DNA of 64,000 bases, from assembly GCF_000233955.1 (NCBI RefSeq), contig NZ_JH376599.1, forward strand, positions 64,277 to 128,276, in the 5' to 3' direction. Below, one piece after another: positions 1-7,701 of this stretch; the first letter of the stretch is position 1; every line of letters begins with the position of its first letter. The notes under the pieces were generated by a model that ran no database searches, had not been told where the DNA came from, and was given only the letters and a program-made list of their open reading frames with translations. The stretch comes from Paraprevotella clara YIT 11840 (GTDB lineage: Bacteria; Bacteroidota; Bacteroidia; Bacteroidales; Bacteroidaceae). The translations under genes were made by a program, and so were the position numbers.

Positions 1-628
1 CTTTCAGCGGGATGATACGGGTGAGTTTGCTCACGATGGTGGTAGGAGATGCGTATGCTCCCACGCTGATTTGGCGCAAGCCGATCACTCCGTCGAAAGG
101 CGCCCGTAATTCCGTTAACTCTATTTGAGCTTTTACGATGTCGATTTCTGCTTTTAAGGTTTCGAGTTCCGTACGTACTTGTTCGTATGCCTCCTGGCTT
201 ACCGCATCGTGCTGCAATAGGGTGCGTTGACGGTACACCCTGTCATTGGCCAGTTTGAGTTGGGCTTGCAAGCGTTTCAATTCGGCCTGTAATTGCCTGT
301 CGTTTACCTTGGCAAGTAATTGCCCTTTGGTGACGTGGCTTCCTTCTTTGAACCCAATCTCTACGACTTGTCCGGATGTCTCGAAGGAAAGGTCTACTTC
401 TTCGTCTGGTAATAGATTGCCGCTTACTGTGAATTCGTCAGTAAGGACACCCGTACGGACTTTTAGTGCGTTCACATTCAAAATATTCTTTTTTGCTTTA
501 TCTCCGCTTTCTACTTTGTCGGCTTGAGCCAATTCGGAATTTAATTTGGGTAATTGGGAATAAACTCCCCATACCACTAAACCACATGCGATAAAGGCAA
601 TGAGCCCCCATTTCACTTTCTTGTTCAT
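1..628 (-). CDS. RND efflux periplasmic adaptor, N-terminal part (cut by window edge)
   Basis: This is the first 209 residues of a membrane fusion protein of the HlyD/AcrA type, which links an inner-membrane RND pump to an outer-membrane channel. An uncleaved or cleaved N-terminal hydrophobic segment (residues 5-22) is followed by a biotinyl-lipoyl-like half (SGNLLPDEEVDLSF, then VVEIGFKEGSHVTKGQLLAKV). An alpha-helical hairpin comes next (about residues 95-150, rich in Leu, Gln and Lys), then the returning lipoyl half (ELRAPFDGVIGLRQISVGAY). The start ATG at 628-626 is preceded by GGGAG. The pump and channel genes would lie to the left of the window. The substrate cannot be told. The gene is distinct from the metal-efflux adaptor at 49607. 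Confidence 0.85.
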   Translation of the reverse strand, partial: MNKKVKWGLIAFIACGLVVWGVYSQLPKLNSELAQADKVESGDKAKKNILNVNALKVRTGVLTDEFTVSGNLLPDEEVDLSFETSGQVVEIGFKEGSHVTKGQLLAKVNDRQLQAELKRLQAQLKLANDRVYRQRTLLQHDAVSQEAYEQVRTELETLKAEIDIVKAQIELTELRAPFDGVIGLRQISVGAYASPTTIVSKLTRIIPLK

Positions 629-976
629 TAATCTCCCTTTTTTATATATGCTGTTTGTTAATTTTAAATTCTCTGCTGACGGAAAAACGTTGTTTTATGA
701 ATAAACCAAATGACAGTGTATTAGGCTTTTTCATATATAACTTATACCTAAAACCGCAATATTAATCTTTCTTGGAAGCAAATAATCTAAATAAGTATGT
801 TTCATGTCGTATTTTGTTTCTTTAGTATTATGGGAGTAAAAGTACAAATAAATTTGGTAGGAGATTCTTATTTATACATTTTTTAATGATAAAACAAACA
901 GTTTCAGAAAAAACGGAACAGTAGATCATTGACGGGCAGAGTGGATTTCCTTGTATGCCGTAGGTACCCCTCTATA
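629..976. other. Gene-free stretch upstream of the efflux adaptor
   Basis: This is an AT-rich intergenic region of about 350 bases between the adaptor start and the dispersed repeat. It presumably contains the promoter of the adaptor gene on the minus strand. I do not see a convincing TTTG/TAnnTTTG pair and no RNA gene or ORF worth calling. Confidence 0.5.
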
Positions 977-1275
977 CAGGAAGTTTGCAAAAAGATGTTT
1001 CATCTTTCAGATTTCACGATAAGTTACCCGTAATATTAATGTTACAAGCTGAAGGATGTTTCAGGTATCCTTCAGTCACGCTTCATTTCGTTCTAAGGAG
1101 AACGGAAAATCGTTTGGCTGAGATTGAAAAATCGTTTGGCTGAGAACTTTTTATCGCTTTCCGCAATGAAAGAAAGCTGAAATATACACTTTTTATCTTT
1201 CATCACGTAACATGCTATATGATAGTCTTTTATCATATAACCTGAAAGATGAAACATCTTTTTGAGAAATTCCTG
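977..1275. repeat. Dispersed intergenic repeat, copy 1 (terminal inverted repeats)
   Basis: A 299-bp non-coding unit is bounded by 34-bp inverted repeats at 977-1010 and 1242-1275, which match at 31 of 34 positions. Both arms begin CAGGAA and contain CAAAAAGATGTTTCATC. Inside, at about 1100-1147, two tandem units of the form AAAATCGTTTGGCTGAGA are followed by ACTTTTTATCGCTTTCC. A small hairpin, CTGAAGGAT...ATCCTTCAG, lies at about 1050-1077. The layout matches a second copy at 46558-46857, and a degenerate core lies at 21495-21566. It has no coding capacity. It could be a MITE-like element or a structured RNA family. No target-site duplication is obvious. Confidence 0.75.
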
Positions 1276-1411
1276 GGGGGACGCAGTTCAGAGGAGTGAA
1301 GGCCAGAGCTTTCTTTCTCTTCAGACTAATAAAAATTTATGCTTAATCAAGGAGTCCCTCAGGTTTTTATGTTGACCCATTATTCCACTGCTTTTGGGTG
1401 TGGTGTTAGAC

Positions 1412-1452
1412 AAAGAAAAGTCCTAAAGTATTGTACTTCAGGACTTTTCTTT
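1412..1452 (-). terminator. Terminator of the tRNA operon
   Basis: The inverted repeat AAAGAAAAGTCCT / AGGACTTTTCTTT (1412-1424 with 1440-1452) lies just after the tRNA-Asp gene on the minus strand. The arm's own T-rich end can serve as the U-tract. Confidence 0.8.
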
Positions 1453-1471
1453 ATTTTGCTTCATAAAAAAG

Positions 1472-1545
1472 CGGTGCGTACGGGACTCGAACCCGTGACC
1501 CCATGCGTGACAGGCATGTATTCTAACCAACTGAACTAACGCACC
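1472..1545 (-). tRNA. tRNA-Asp (GTC)
   Basis: This is a 74-nt cloverleaf with acceptor stem GGTGCGT/ACGCACC, anticodon loop CTGTCAC and T-loop GGTTCGAGTCC. It is the last gene of the five-tRNA operon. It is identical over its full length to the solitary tRNA-Asp at 34089-34162, which carries the integrated element. This copy is not occupied. Confidence 0.97.
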
Positions 1546-1551
1546 TTTAAG

Positions 1552-1624
<73 letters not shown>

Positions 1625-1638
1625 AAGGTTTATGGTTG

Positions 1639-1721
1639 TGGGTGGAGATGGATTCGAACCACCGAAGGCGTAAGCCAGCAGATTTACAGTCTGCCCCATT
1701 TGGCCACTCTGGTATCCACCC
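1639..1721 (-). tRNA. tRNA-Tyr (GTA)
   Basis: This is an 83-nt class II tRNA with acceptor stem GGGTGGA/TCCACCC, anticodon loop CTGTAAA and an extended variable arm (GCTTACGCC), as expected for bacterial tRNA-Tyr. It is the third gene of the operon. Confidence 0.97.
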
Positions 1722-1729
1722 GCTCTTGG

Positions 1730-1803
1730 TGACTCCGACAGGATTCAAACCTGTAACCTTCTGATCCGTAGTCAGATGCTCTATTCAGTTGAGCTACGGA
1801 GCC
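1730..1803 (-). tRNA. tRNA-Arg (ACG)
   Basis: This is a 74-nt cloverleaf with anticodon loop CTACGGA, giving anticodon ACG (read as ICG after A34 deamination, which needs TadA). The acceptor stem has one G-T pair at the second position. It is the second gene of the operon. Confidence 0.96.
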
Positions 1804-1814
1804 GTAAGAGGTGG

Positions 1815-1889
1815 TGGGCGTTGACGGATTCGAACCGCCGACCCTCTGCTTGTAAGGCAGATGCTCTGAACCAGCTGAGCTAAACGCCC
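1815..1889 (-). tRNA. tRNA-Val (TAC)
   Basis: This is a 75-nt cloverleaf with acceptor stem GGGCGTT and anticodon loop CTTACAA. It is the first gene of the tRNA operon Val-Arg-Tyr-Gly-Asp. Confidence 0.97.
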
Positions 1890-1954
1890 TCTTTTCGCAT
1901 TGAAAAACGTTCAGACTTTTAAGTTTTGCCTGTGTTGTTTCTCGTTTGCGGTTG

Positions 1955-1985
1955 CAAAGGTACGCACTTTTTTTAATTCGGCAAA
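1955..1985 (-). promoter_or_regulatory. Promoter of the tRNA operon
   Basis: On the minus strand a -7 box TACCTTTG (1962-1955) lies 19 bp from a -33 box TTTG (1985-1982). This is the Bacteroidetes housekeeping (sigma-ABfr) pattern. Transcription would start about 60 bases before tRNA-Val. Confidence 0.8.
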
Positions 1986-2154
1986 CATTTGAGGAATTTT
2001 TTTTCGATGTTTTTTGGGCATGTATGCTGTGATATTTTTTAAGAATCTAATTCTTATAGGGTTATGAGGCTTGTCTTTTTTATATACAGAAATGTAGAAT
2101 GGATGGTCTTCCACTTTCTTTTAGGGGGGACATTCGTTTTTGGAGTATTTTATA

Positions 2155-2162
2155 TAACTTTG
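2155..2162 (+). promoter_or_regulatory. -7 box upstream of the DUF5020-like gene
   Basis: TAACTTTG lies 26 bases before the ATG at 2189. A good TTTG -33 box is not present at the expected spacing; the nearest is TTCG at 2133-2136. Confidence 0.55.
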
Positions 2163-2188
2163 CCGGCGTTTTTTAAAAATCAAAAGTA

Positions 2189-2926
2189 ATGAAAAAAAAG
2201 TTTATTTACGTCGGGGTATTGTGCCTGTGGGCCACAAAAAGCCTCGCCCAACTCAACGTCCAGTTACATTACGACCTGGGTCATGGGATGTATGGCAACG
2301 AGATTTCTTCGCGCCAGCATCTGACAGCAACCGTTGAGAATTTCTCTGCCGACAAGTGGGGGAGTACCTATTTTTTTATGGATGCCGATTTCGGTGACAA
2401 TGTTTTGCGTGGAGCCTATGGCGAGTTTTCCCGGGAAATCCAAACGAAGAAAATGCCGGTGGCATTCCATGTGGAGTACAACGGTGGTTTGAGTTATGGA
2501 ACCGGAAAGGGAGATGGTTATGCTTTCGGGGATGCCTATCTGACAGGCGTGGCTTACAACTGGAATAGCAAAGACTTTGCCAAGGGATTTTCCGTACAGG
2601 CTATGTACAAATACTTAGCCAAGAATGGCCCTTATTGTCATAGCTGGCAGTTGACAAGCGTTTGGCGAAACCGTTTTGCCGGAGGCTTGTGTACGTTCAG
2701 CGGTTTTGTCGATTTGTGGTACAATAATACCGTGAACGGGAATCTCATCCTGATGTCGGAACCGCAATTTTGGTTTAATCTGGCTGCGTTGAGAAGGGTC
2801 AGTGATGATTTCAAGCTGAGTATTGGTACGGAGGTTGAAATCAGTAATAATTTCGTGTATACGGAAACCGGACAGAACAACCGTTTTTATGCCATACCTA
2901 CGATTGCATGCAAGTGGGAGTTTTAG
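2189..2926 (+). CDS. DUF5020-like (Tsx-type) outer membrane barrel protein
   Basis: The protein has 245 residues, with a signal peptide (MKKKFIYVGVLCLWATKSLAQ, cleavage after about residue 20). The rest is rich in alternating aromatic and polar strands and ends in KWEF, the terminal Phe pattern of outer membrane beta-barrels. The opening LNVQLHYDLGHGMYG and the 'VENFSADKWGSTYFFMDADF' segment resemble the DUF5020 family, which is related to nucleoside-specific Tsx channels. It is probably a small outer-membrane pore; the substrate is not known. The gene is single, with its own -7 box, and ends at a bidirectional terminator shared with uvrB. Confidence 0.7.
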   Translation: MKKKFIYVGVLCLWATKSLAQLNVQLHYDLGHGMYGNEISSRQHLTATVENFSADKWGSTYFFMDADFGDNVLRGAYGEFSREIQTKKMPVAFHVEYNGGLSYGTGKGDGYAFGDAYLTGVAYNWNSKDFAKGFSVQAMYKYLAKNGPYCHSWQLTSVWRNRFAGGLCTFSGFVDLWYNNTVNGNLILMSEPQFWFNLAALRRVSDDFKLSIGTEVEISNNFVYTETGQNNRFYAIPTIACKWEF

Positions 2927-2979
2927 ACTTTCGAGGCTGAACAGAAGCTTCCGTATGTTGAGGAAGTTTATATAAAATA

Positions 2980-3028
2980 GGAAAAGGAGGAAGACACAAC
3001 CCAGAAGTCCTTCCTCCTTTCCTTTTTT
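2980..3028. terminator. Bidirectional terminator between the barrel gene and uvrB
   Basis: The arms GGAAAAGGAGGAAG (2980-2993) and CTTCCTCCTTTCC (3010-3022) are followed by a run of T on the plus strand. The two flanking genes converge here. Confidence 0.8.
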
Positions 3029-3037
3029 CCGGATGCT

Positions 3038-5059
3038 TTATTTTCCTTTCAGCATCTCTTCCATGCGCAGCATTTCGTCTCGGTATTGGGCGGCTTCGAT
3101 GAAGTCTAATTTCTTCGCCGCTTCCTGCATCAGTTTTCGGCTGCGTTCTATGCTCTTTTCCAATTGGTCGCGCGTCATATATTCCATGATAGGGTCGGCC
3201 ACAGCCATTCTTTCTTCCGGTTCGATGTAAGCACGGGTTTCCGCATGAGCTTCCGCATTGGCACTGATAAGGTCAGTCATTTTCCGGCCTTTCTTGATTT
3301 GTTGCGGAGTGATGCCATGTTCTTCGTTGTATTTAAGTTGCTTTTCGCGCCGGCGGTTGGTTTCGTCGATGGTTTTTTGCATACTGTCCGTGATGCGGTC
3401 GGCATACATGATAGCCTTTCCATGCACGTTGCGGGCCGCCCGGCCTACGGTTTGTGTGAGTGAGCGGTGCGAACGCAAGAAGCCCTCTTTGTCTGCATCC
3501 AGGATAGCTACTAAGGAAACTTCCGGAAGGTCCAGTCCCTCGCGGAGTAAGTTCACACCGACCAGCACATCGAAGCGTCCGGCACGTAAATCGTCCATAA
3601 TTTGCACGCGTTCAAGCGTGTCTACGTCGCTATGGATATAATTTGTGCGGATGTCGTGTTTCATGAAGTAATCGGTGAGTTCCTCCGCCATTCGTTTGGT
3701 CAGTGTGGTGACCAGGATTCTCTCGTCTTTCTCGATGCGTTGCTGTATTTCTTCCATCAGATCGTCCACTTGGTTCAGGCTTGGGCGCACTTCGATGATG
3801 GGGTCGAGCAGACCGGTAGGGCGGATAACCTGTTCCACCACGATGCCTTCGCTCTGTTGCAGTTCATAGTCGGCGGGAGTGGCGGATACATAAATGACCT
3901 GCTTGGCCAGTTGTTGGAACTCCTCGAATTTCAAAGGGCGGTTGTCCATGGCGGCCGGTAGTCGAAAACCGTATTCCACCAAATTCTTTTTGCGGGCGCG
4001 GTCACCGCCGTACATGGCATTGATTTGCGGTACGGACACGTGGCTCTCGTCGATAACGATCAGGAAATCCTCGGGGAAGAAGTCCAGCAGGCAATAGGGG
4101 CGTGTACCGGCCTCGCGCCCGTCGAAATAACGCGAATAGTTCTCGATACCGCTGCAATGCCCCAATTCGCGTATCATTTCCATATCATACGTGACTCGTT
4201 CGTATAATCGTTTGGCTTCATACGGCTTTCCTATCTCTTCGAAGTAACTTACTTGTTTGTGCAAGTCGTCTTCTATCTGGTGTATGGCTTTCGCCGTACT
4301 TTCTTTTGTGGTCATGAACAAGTTGGCCGGATAGATGCGGTATTCGTCGAAACTCCCCAAACGGAGGCAGCTTACGGGGTCTACCTCTTCTATGGCATCG
4401 ATCTCATCATCCCAGAATGTCACGCGCAGGAGATTGTCCGAATAGGCCAAGTAAATGTCTACCGTATCGCCTTTGACCCGGAAGCACCCGCGTTCCAGAT
4501 TCAAGTCGTTCCGAGTGTACAGGCTGTCGACCAAGCGGCGGAGGAATACGTTACGGTCCAGCAATTTGCCTCGTTTCAGTTCTATGACATTATCATAAAA
4601 AGCCGCCGGATTCCCCATGCCGTAAATACAACTGACGGACGAAACGACCACTACGTCTTTCCGTCCGGACAAGAGGGCAGAAGTGGCCGCCAGCCGTAAC
4701 TTGTCTATCTCGTCGTTGATGGCCAAATCCTTTTCTATATAGGTGTCGGTGGACGGGATGTAAGCTTCCGGTTGGTAATAGTCATAATACGACACATAAT
4801 ACTCCACGGCATTATGCGGGAAAAAACTTTTGAACTCACCATATAATTGTGCGGCAAGTGTTTTATTGTGGCTGAGAATCAGCGTAGGCTTGTTGATGTT
4901 CTGAATCACGTTGGCTATCGTGAAAGTTTTACCCGACCCGGTCACGCCCAACAGCGTTTGGGCCGGTACGCCCTGCAAGACTCCTTCTGTGAGTTGGGCA
5001 ATGGCTTCCGGCTGGTCTCCGGTAGGAGAGTAATCGGCGGTCAACTCGAATTTAGGCAT
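3038..5059 (-). CDS. uvrB: UvrABC system protein B (excinuclease subunit)
   Basis: UvrB, with 673 residues, the usual length, is the damage-verifying helicase-like subunit of nucleotide excision repair. It is loaded by UvrA and then recruits UvrC. Visible motifs are Walker A GVTGSGKT (residues 38-45), the beta-hairpin region (YYVSYYDYYQPEAYIP, about 87-102) that inserts between the strands, the DEAH-like box VIDESH, helicase motifs V and VI (VGVNLLREGLDLPEV, QTVGRAARNV), and the C-terminal UVR motif (FIEAAQYRDEMLRMEEML) that contacts UvrC. The gene stands alone and diverges from bamD. A uvrA gene lies 5 kb away, at 10261, in a different transcription unit. Confidence 0.98.
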   Translation of the reverse strand: MPKFELTADYSPTGDQPEAIAQLTEGVLQGVPAQTLLGVTGSGKTFTIANVIQNINKPTLILSHNKTLAAQLYGEFKSFFPHNAVEYYVSYYDYYQPEAYIPSTDTYIEKDLAINDEIDKLRLAATSALLSGRKDVVVVSSVSCIYGMGNPAAFYDNVIELKRGKLLDRNVFLRRLVDSLYTRNDLNLERGCFRVKGDTVDIYLAYSDNLLRVTFWDDEIDAIEEVDPVSCLRLGSFDEYRIYPANLFMTTKESTAKAIHQIEDDLHKQVSYFEEIGKPYEAKRLYERVTYDMEMIRELGHCSGIENYSRYFDGREAGTRPYCLLDFFPEDFLIVIDESHVSVPQINAMYGGDRARKKNLVEYGFRLPAAMDNRPLKFEEFQQLAKQVIYVSATPADYELQQSEGIVVEQVIRPTGLLDPIIEVRPSLNQVDDLMEEIQQRIEKDERILVTTLTKRMAEELTDYFMKHDIRTNYIHSDVDTLERVQIMDDLRAGRFDVLVGVNLLREGLDLPEVSLVAILDADKEGFLRSHRSLTQTVGRAARNVHGKAIMYADRITDSMQKTIDETNRRREKQLKYNEEHGITPQQIKKGRKMTDLISANAEAHAETRAYIEPEERMAVADPIMEYMTRDQLEKSIERSRKLMQEAAKKLDFIEAAQYRDEMLRMEEMLKGK

Positions 5060-5094
5060 ATTATGGCTTGGTTATTTTAAGTTTCTTCAAGCTA

Positions 5095-5102
5095 CAAAAA
5101 TA
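5095..5102 (-). promoter_or_regulatory. -7 box of uvrB
   Basis: The minus-strand TATTTTTG lies 36 bases before the uvrB start. No clear TTTG is seen at the -33 position. Confidence 0.5.
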
Positions 5103-5162
5103 GGTATTTTATCCCTAAAAAGCCGTTTCATGTGCTTTTTTTGCATTTAAAAACTTCCTTTC

Positions 5163-5194
5163 TTTGCAAAATTCGATGCTTTTCCATAATTTTG
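5163..5194 (+). promoter_or_regulatory. Promoter of the bamD-rpoZ-DUF4293 operon
   Basis: The -33 box TTTG (5163-5166) and -7 box TAATTTTG (5187-5194) are separated by 20 bp, a full consensus Bacteroidetes promoter. It overlaps the 5' extension of the bamD reading frame and so argues for the start at 5212. Confidence 0.8.
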
Positions 5195-5211
5195 CAGTTC
5201 AATTGTACAAT

Positions 5212-6045
5212 ATGAAACGGATTTTTTTATGGCTGTCGGGGGCAATGTTGTTGCTGGCTTCGTGTAATCAGTATAACAACGTGATGAAGACCGCAGATTA
5301 CGATTATAAGTACGAGGCTGCAAAGGAATACTTTGTCAAGGGGCAATATTCCCGTTCGTCCGTATTGTTGGGAGAGCTTGTCACTTTGATGAAAGGGACT
5401 TCGCGAGGAGAGGAATGTCTTTATATGTTGGCGATGTCGGAGTTCTGCGACGGTAATTTCGATGTGGCGCATTCCTATTTTAAGAAATACTATCAGTCTT
5501 ATCCTAAAGGCGTTTATGTAGAGTATGCCCGTTTTTATGCGGGGCGTTCCCTTTATGAAAGCGTGCCGGACACGCGTTTGGATCAGAGTAGCACGATGGC
5601 TGCGGTGAAAGAATTTCAGGATTTTCTGGATTATTATCCCTATACGCATCTGAAAGACCGTACACAGGAGATGATTTTTGCCTTACAGGACAAGATGGTG
5701 GAAAAAGAGTTCGAGGCCGCAAAGCTGTATTACGATTTAGGTTCGTATATGGGCAATTGCTCGTATGGGGGAAGCAATTATGAGGCTTGTATCGTGACGG
5801 CTCGCAATGCTTTGTTGGATTATCCATACGCCAGCCCGGAACGTCGTGAGGAGTTTTCCATTATGATATTGCGTGCCAAATATCAACTGGCTCAGCAAAG
5901 TGTGGAAGAGAAACGGTTGGAGCGTTATCGTGATACCATAGACGAATATTACGGCTTCATGAATGAATATCCTGAATCTAAATATTTAAAAGACGCGCAG
6001 CGGATTTTTGCGCAGTCGGAGAAATATGTGAATAAGAAGTCTTAA
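5212..6045 (+). CDS. bamD: Outer membrane assembly lipoprotein BamD
   Basis: This 277-residue lipoprotein is a component of the BAM complex, which inserts beta-barrel proteins into the outer membrane. The signal peptide ends in the lipobox LLLASC, with Cys18 lipidated. The mature part is TPR-like: the YEAAKEYFVKGQYSRSSVLLGEL and 'YMLAMSEFCDGNFDVAHSYFKKY' repeats are followed by SYPKGVYVEYARFYAGRSLY, a typical BamD/YfiO pattern. The frame is open upstream to 5164, but that region holds the promoter. The ATG at 5212 gives an exact lipoprotein signal. It is the first gene of an operon with the omega subunit and DUF4293, an order I believe is common in Bacteroides. Confidence 0.93.
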   Translation: MKRIFLWLSGAMLLLASCNQYNNVMKTADYDYKYEAAKEYFVKGQYSRSSVLLGELVTLMKGTSRGEECLYMLAMSEFCDGNFDVAHSYFKKYYQSYPKGVYVEYARFYAGRSLYESVPDTRLDQSSTMAAVKEFQDFLDYYPYTHLKDRTQEMIFALQDKMVEKEFEAAKLYYDLGSYMGNCSYGGSNYEACIVTARNALLDYPYASPERREEFSIMILRAKYQLAQQSVEEKRLERYRDTIDEYYGFMNEYPESKYLKDAQRIFAQSEKYVNKKS

Positions 6046-6079
6046 GGGTAAAAGAAACAAGTAAATCAATTATATAATT

Positions 6080-6415
6080 ATGGATTATAAAAAAACAAAT
6101 GCGCCTACAAACACAGTGACCCGTGACATTATGGATCTGTGTGACGAAACCGGTAATATCTATGAGAGCGTAGCTATCATTGGCAAGCGTGCGAATCAGA
6201 TTTCTTTGGACATCAAGAATGAGTTGTCCAAAAAATTGCAGGAGTTCGCCTCTGTAAGTGACAATTTGGATGAAGTATTCGAGAACCGCGAACAGATTGA
6301 AATCTCTCGTTTTTATGAGAAACTGCCGAAGCCATCGTTGATTGCCACGCAAGAATTTGTAGAAGGGAAAATATATTTCCGTAATCCGTTGAAGGAGAAA
6401 GATACGATAGAATAA
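6080..6415 (+). CDS. rpoZ: RNA polymerase omega subunit (Bacteroidetes type)
   Basis: This 111-residue protein fits the Rpb6/omega family of the Bacteroidetes: KTNAPTNTVTRDIMDLCDETGNIYESVAIIGKRANQI contains the conserved Y-x-x-V-x-x-x-x-x-R-A-x-Q-I segment that wraps the beta-prime C-terminus. Omega assists assembly of the polymerase. The gene lies 34 bases after bamD and 34 before the DUF4293 gene, all on the same strand, so it is probably co-transcribed. Confidence 0.88.
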   Translation: MDYKKTNAPTNTVTRDIMDLCDETGNIYESVAIIGKRANQISLDIKNELSKKLQEFASVSDNLDEVFENREQIEISRFYEKLPKPSLIATQEFVEGKIYFRNPLKEKDTIE

Positions 6416-6449
6416 GCCGATACTTATTTTTATAATATTGTAGAACTGT

Positions 6450-6905
6450 ATGATCCAAAGAATCCAGTCTGTCTATCTTTTCTTGGTCGCAGTATGTGCG
6501 GTGGTATGCTTGTGCATGCCCGTAGGACATTTTCACCAAGACGGTATCGGGGTAGCAGATTTCTATAATTTATGGCTTACGATGGCCGACGGGGCGCGAG
6601 TCTTTGCTCCGTGGGCCATGTTTGTACTGTTGGTTTTGGCAGCGTTCACTTCGTTTGCAGCCATATTTTTGTTTAAGCGCCGTATGTTTCAGGTGCGCTT
6701 GTCTGTGTTCAGCTGCCTTATCCTGGTGGGCTACTATATCGTGTTCGGGGTTTTCGTTTACGTGTTTAAATCCCGTTATGATGCTGATTTCACCCTTTCC
6801 TGGACAGCGGCCTTTCCGGCGGTAGGATTGATATTAGACTATCTGGCTTTCCGGAACATCATGAAGGACGAATTGATCGTCCGTTCGCTTGACCGTTTGA
6901 GATAG
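6450..6905 (+). CDS. DUF4293 inner membrane protein
   Basis: This 151-residue protein has four predicted membrane helices (about residues 7-25, 50-72, 82-103 and 113-130) and the family start MIQRIQSVYLFLVAV. It matches DUF4293, a Bacteroidetes family of unknown function that sits after bamD-rpoZ. It is the last gene of the operon and ends at the terminator at 6931-6966. No catalytic motif is visible. Confidence 0.85.
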   Translation: MIQRIQSVYLFLVAVCAVVCLCMPVGHFHQDGIGVADFYNLWLTMADGARVFAPWAMFVLLVLAAFTSFAAIFLFKRRMFQVRLSVFSCLILVGYYIVFGVFVYVFKSRYDADFTLSWTAAFPAVGLILDYLAFRNIMKDELIVRSLDRLR

Positions 6906-6930
6906 GGGAAAAGAGGGATAGAATAAAAAG

Positions 6931-6968
6931 AAAGTGCGTTGGAATGGATTAATTTTAACGCACTTTTT
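6931..6968. terminator. Bidirectional terminator
   Basis: The perfect arms AAAGTGCGTT (6931-6940) and AACGCACTTT (6957-6966) are flanked by A and T runs. The terminator serves both the bamD operon and the convergent PorT-like gene. Confidence 0.85.
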
Positions 6969-6978
6969 TCGTCCTTTT

Positions 6979-7701
6979 TTATTTTTTGTTCGAAGTCCGT
7001 CGTGTACGTACAATATCGAACAGGTAGCTGGCTTTTACCACGATGGTGCCATTGGCCGACCGGCCGAACACGTCTTTCTTGCCGTTGCCGAATATATCGC
7101 TCAAACCGTAGTAGTAACGGCCTTCCAAAAGGAAATGTCCGATTTTGGTATTGACCTCAAGACCTGCACCGGCTGTGATGCCATATTCAAATTTGTTCTT
7201 TACCGGCATGTCGTATTGTTGGTTTACTTGTCCCGGACGGAGGTTCAGGGTCGAGTCGTTGAAAAGCCCACCTTTGTGCCCCTTGTCGCCTAAATAAAAG
7301 CCGACTTGCGGACCGGCCACGACGTAAAACAAAGCCCCCTTTTGTTCGTAGCCCCAACCCATGCGGGCTAACAACGGGATTTGTATATAGTTGATATCCC
7401 GTTTGTAGGTGTCGTCGGACGTTTCTATCAATTCCTCCCATCCCAAATTGGTATAATTGACTTCCAGTTGGATAGAGCACAAGCTTTTGAAATACTTCTC
7501 GCAGGTATATCTGGCCGTAAAACCGAAAGTCGGCGCCCCTTTGAATTTTTGTTGGATGGTAGGGTTGAACATGACTTGGTTCAGCGTGTATCCCGCATTG
7601 AAACCTATGGCCAGGTCGTTACGCGGTTCACCGATTTGCCCGTACACTTTAGAGGTCCCGATGCAGCAGGCCGCTATCGCGATGAGGAATGCTTTTCTCA
7701 T
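6979..7701 (-). CDS. PorT-like outer membrane beta-barrel protein
   Basis: This 240-residue protein has a signal peptide (residues 1-22, ending VYGQ) followed by an eight-stranded-barrel-like pattern (FNAGYTLNQVMFNP, FGFTARYTCEKYF, SIQLEVNYTNLGWEE, YIQIPLLARMGWG, YVVAGPQVGFYLGD, EYGITAGAGLEVNT, FLLEGRYYYGLSDIFG). This is the PorT / OMP_b-brl_2 family. Its ATG overlaps the TGA of the upstream LysM gene (ATGA, 7701-7698), so the two are translationally coupled and probably act together at the envelope. In type IX secretion systems PorT is a core barrel, but no other T9SS gene is seen here, so that role is not implied. Confidence 0.85.
   Translation of the reverse strand: MRKAFLIAIAACCIGTSKVYGQIGEPRNDLAIGFNAGYTLNQVMFNPTIQQKFKGAPTFGFTARYTCEKYFKSLCSIQLEVNYTNLGWEELIETSDDTYKRDINYIQIPLLARMGWGYEQKGALFYVVAGPQVGFYLGDKGHKGGLFNDSTLNLRPGQVNQQYDMPVKNKFEYGITAGAGLEVNTKIGHFLLEGRYYYGLSDIFGNGKKDVFGRSANGTIVVKASYLFDIVRTRRTSNKK

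Noticed and set aside
1100-1147. TPP riboswitch suggested by GGCTGAGA
   Set aside because: The CUGAGA element is there, but the second conserved half of the riboswitch (ACCTGATC-type segment) and the P1 stem are absent, the motif is tandem, and no thiamine gene follows.
1339-1539. Plus-strand 66-codon frame over the tRNA-Asp gene
   Set aside because: It runs through the terminator and the tRNA. The tRNA cloverleaf is unambiguous. The same kind of frame appears opposite the tRNA at 34095-34436.
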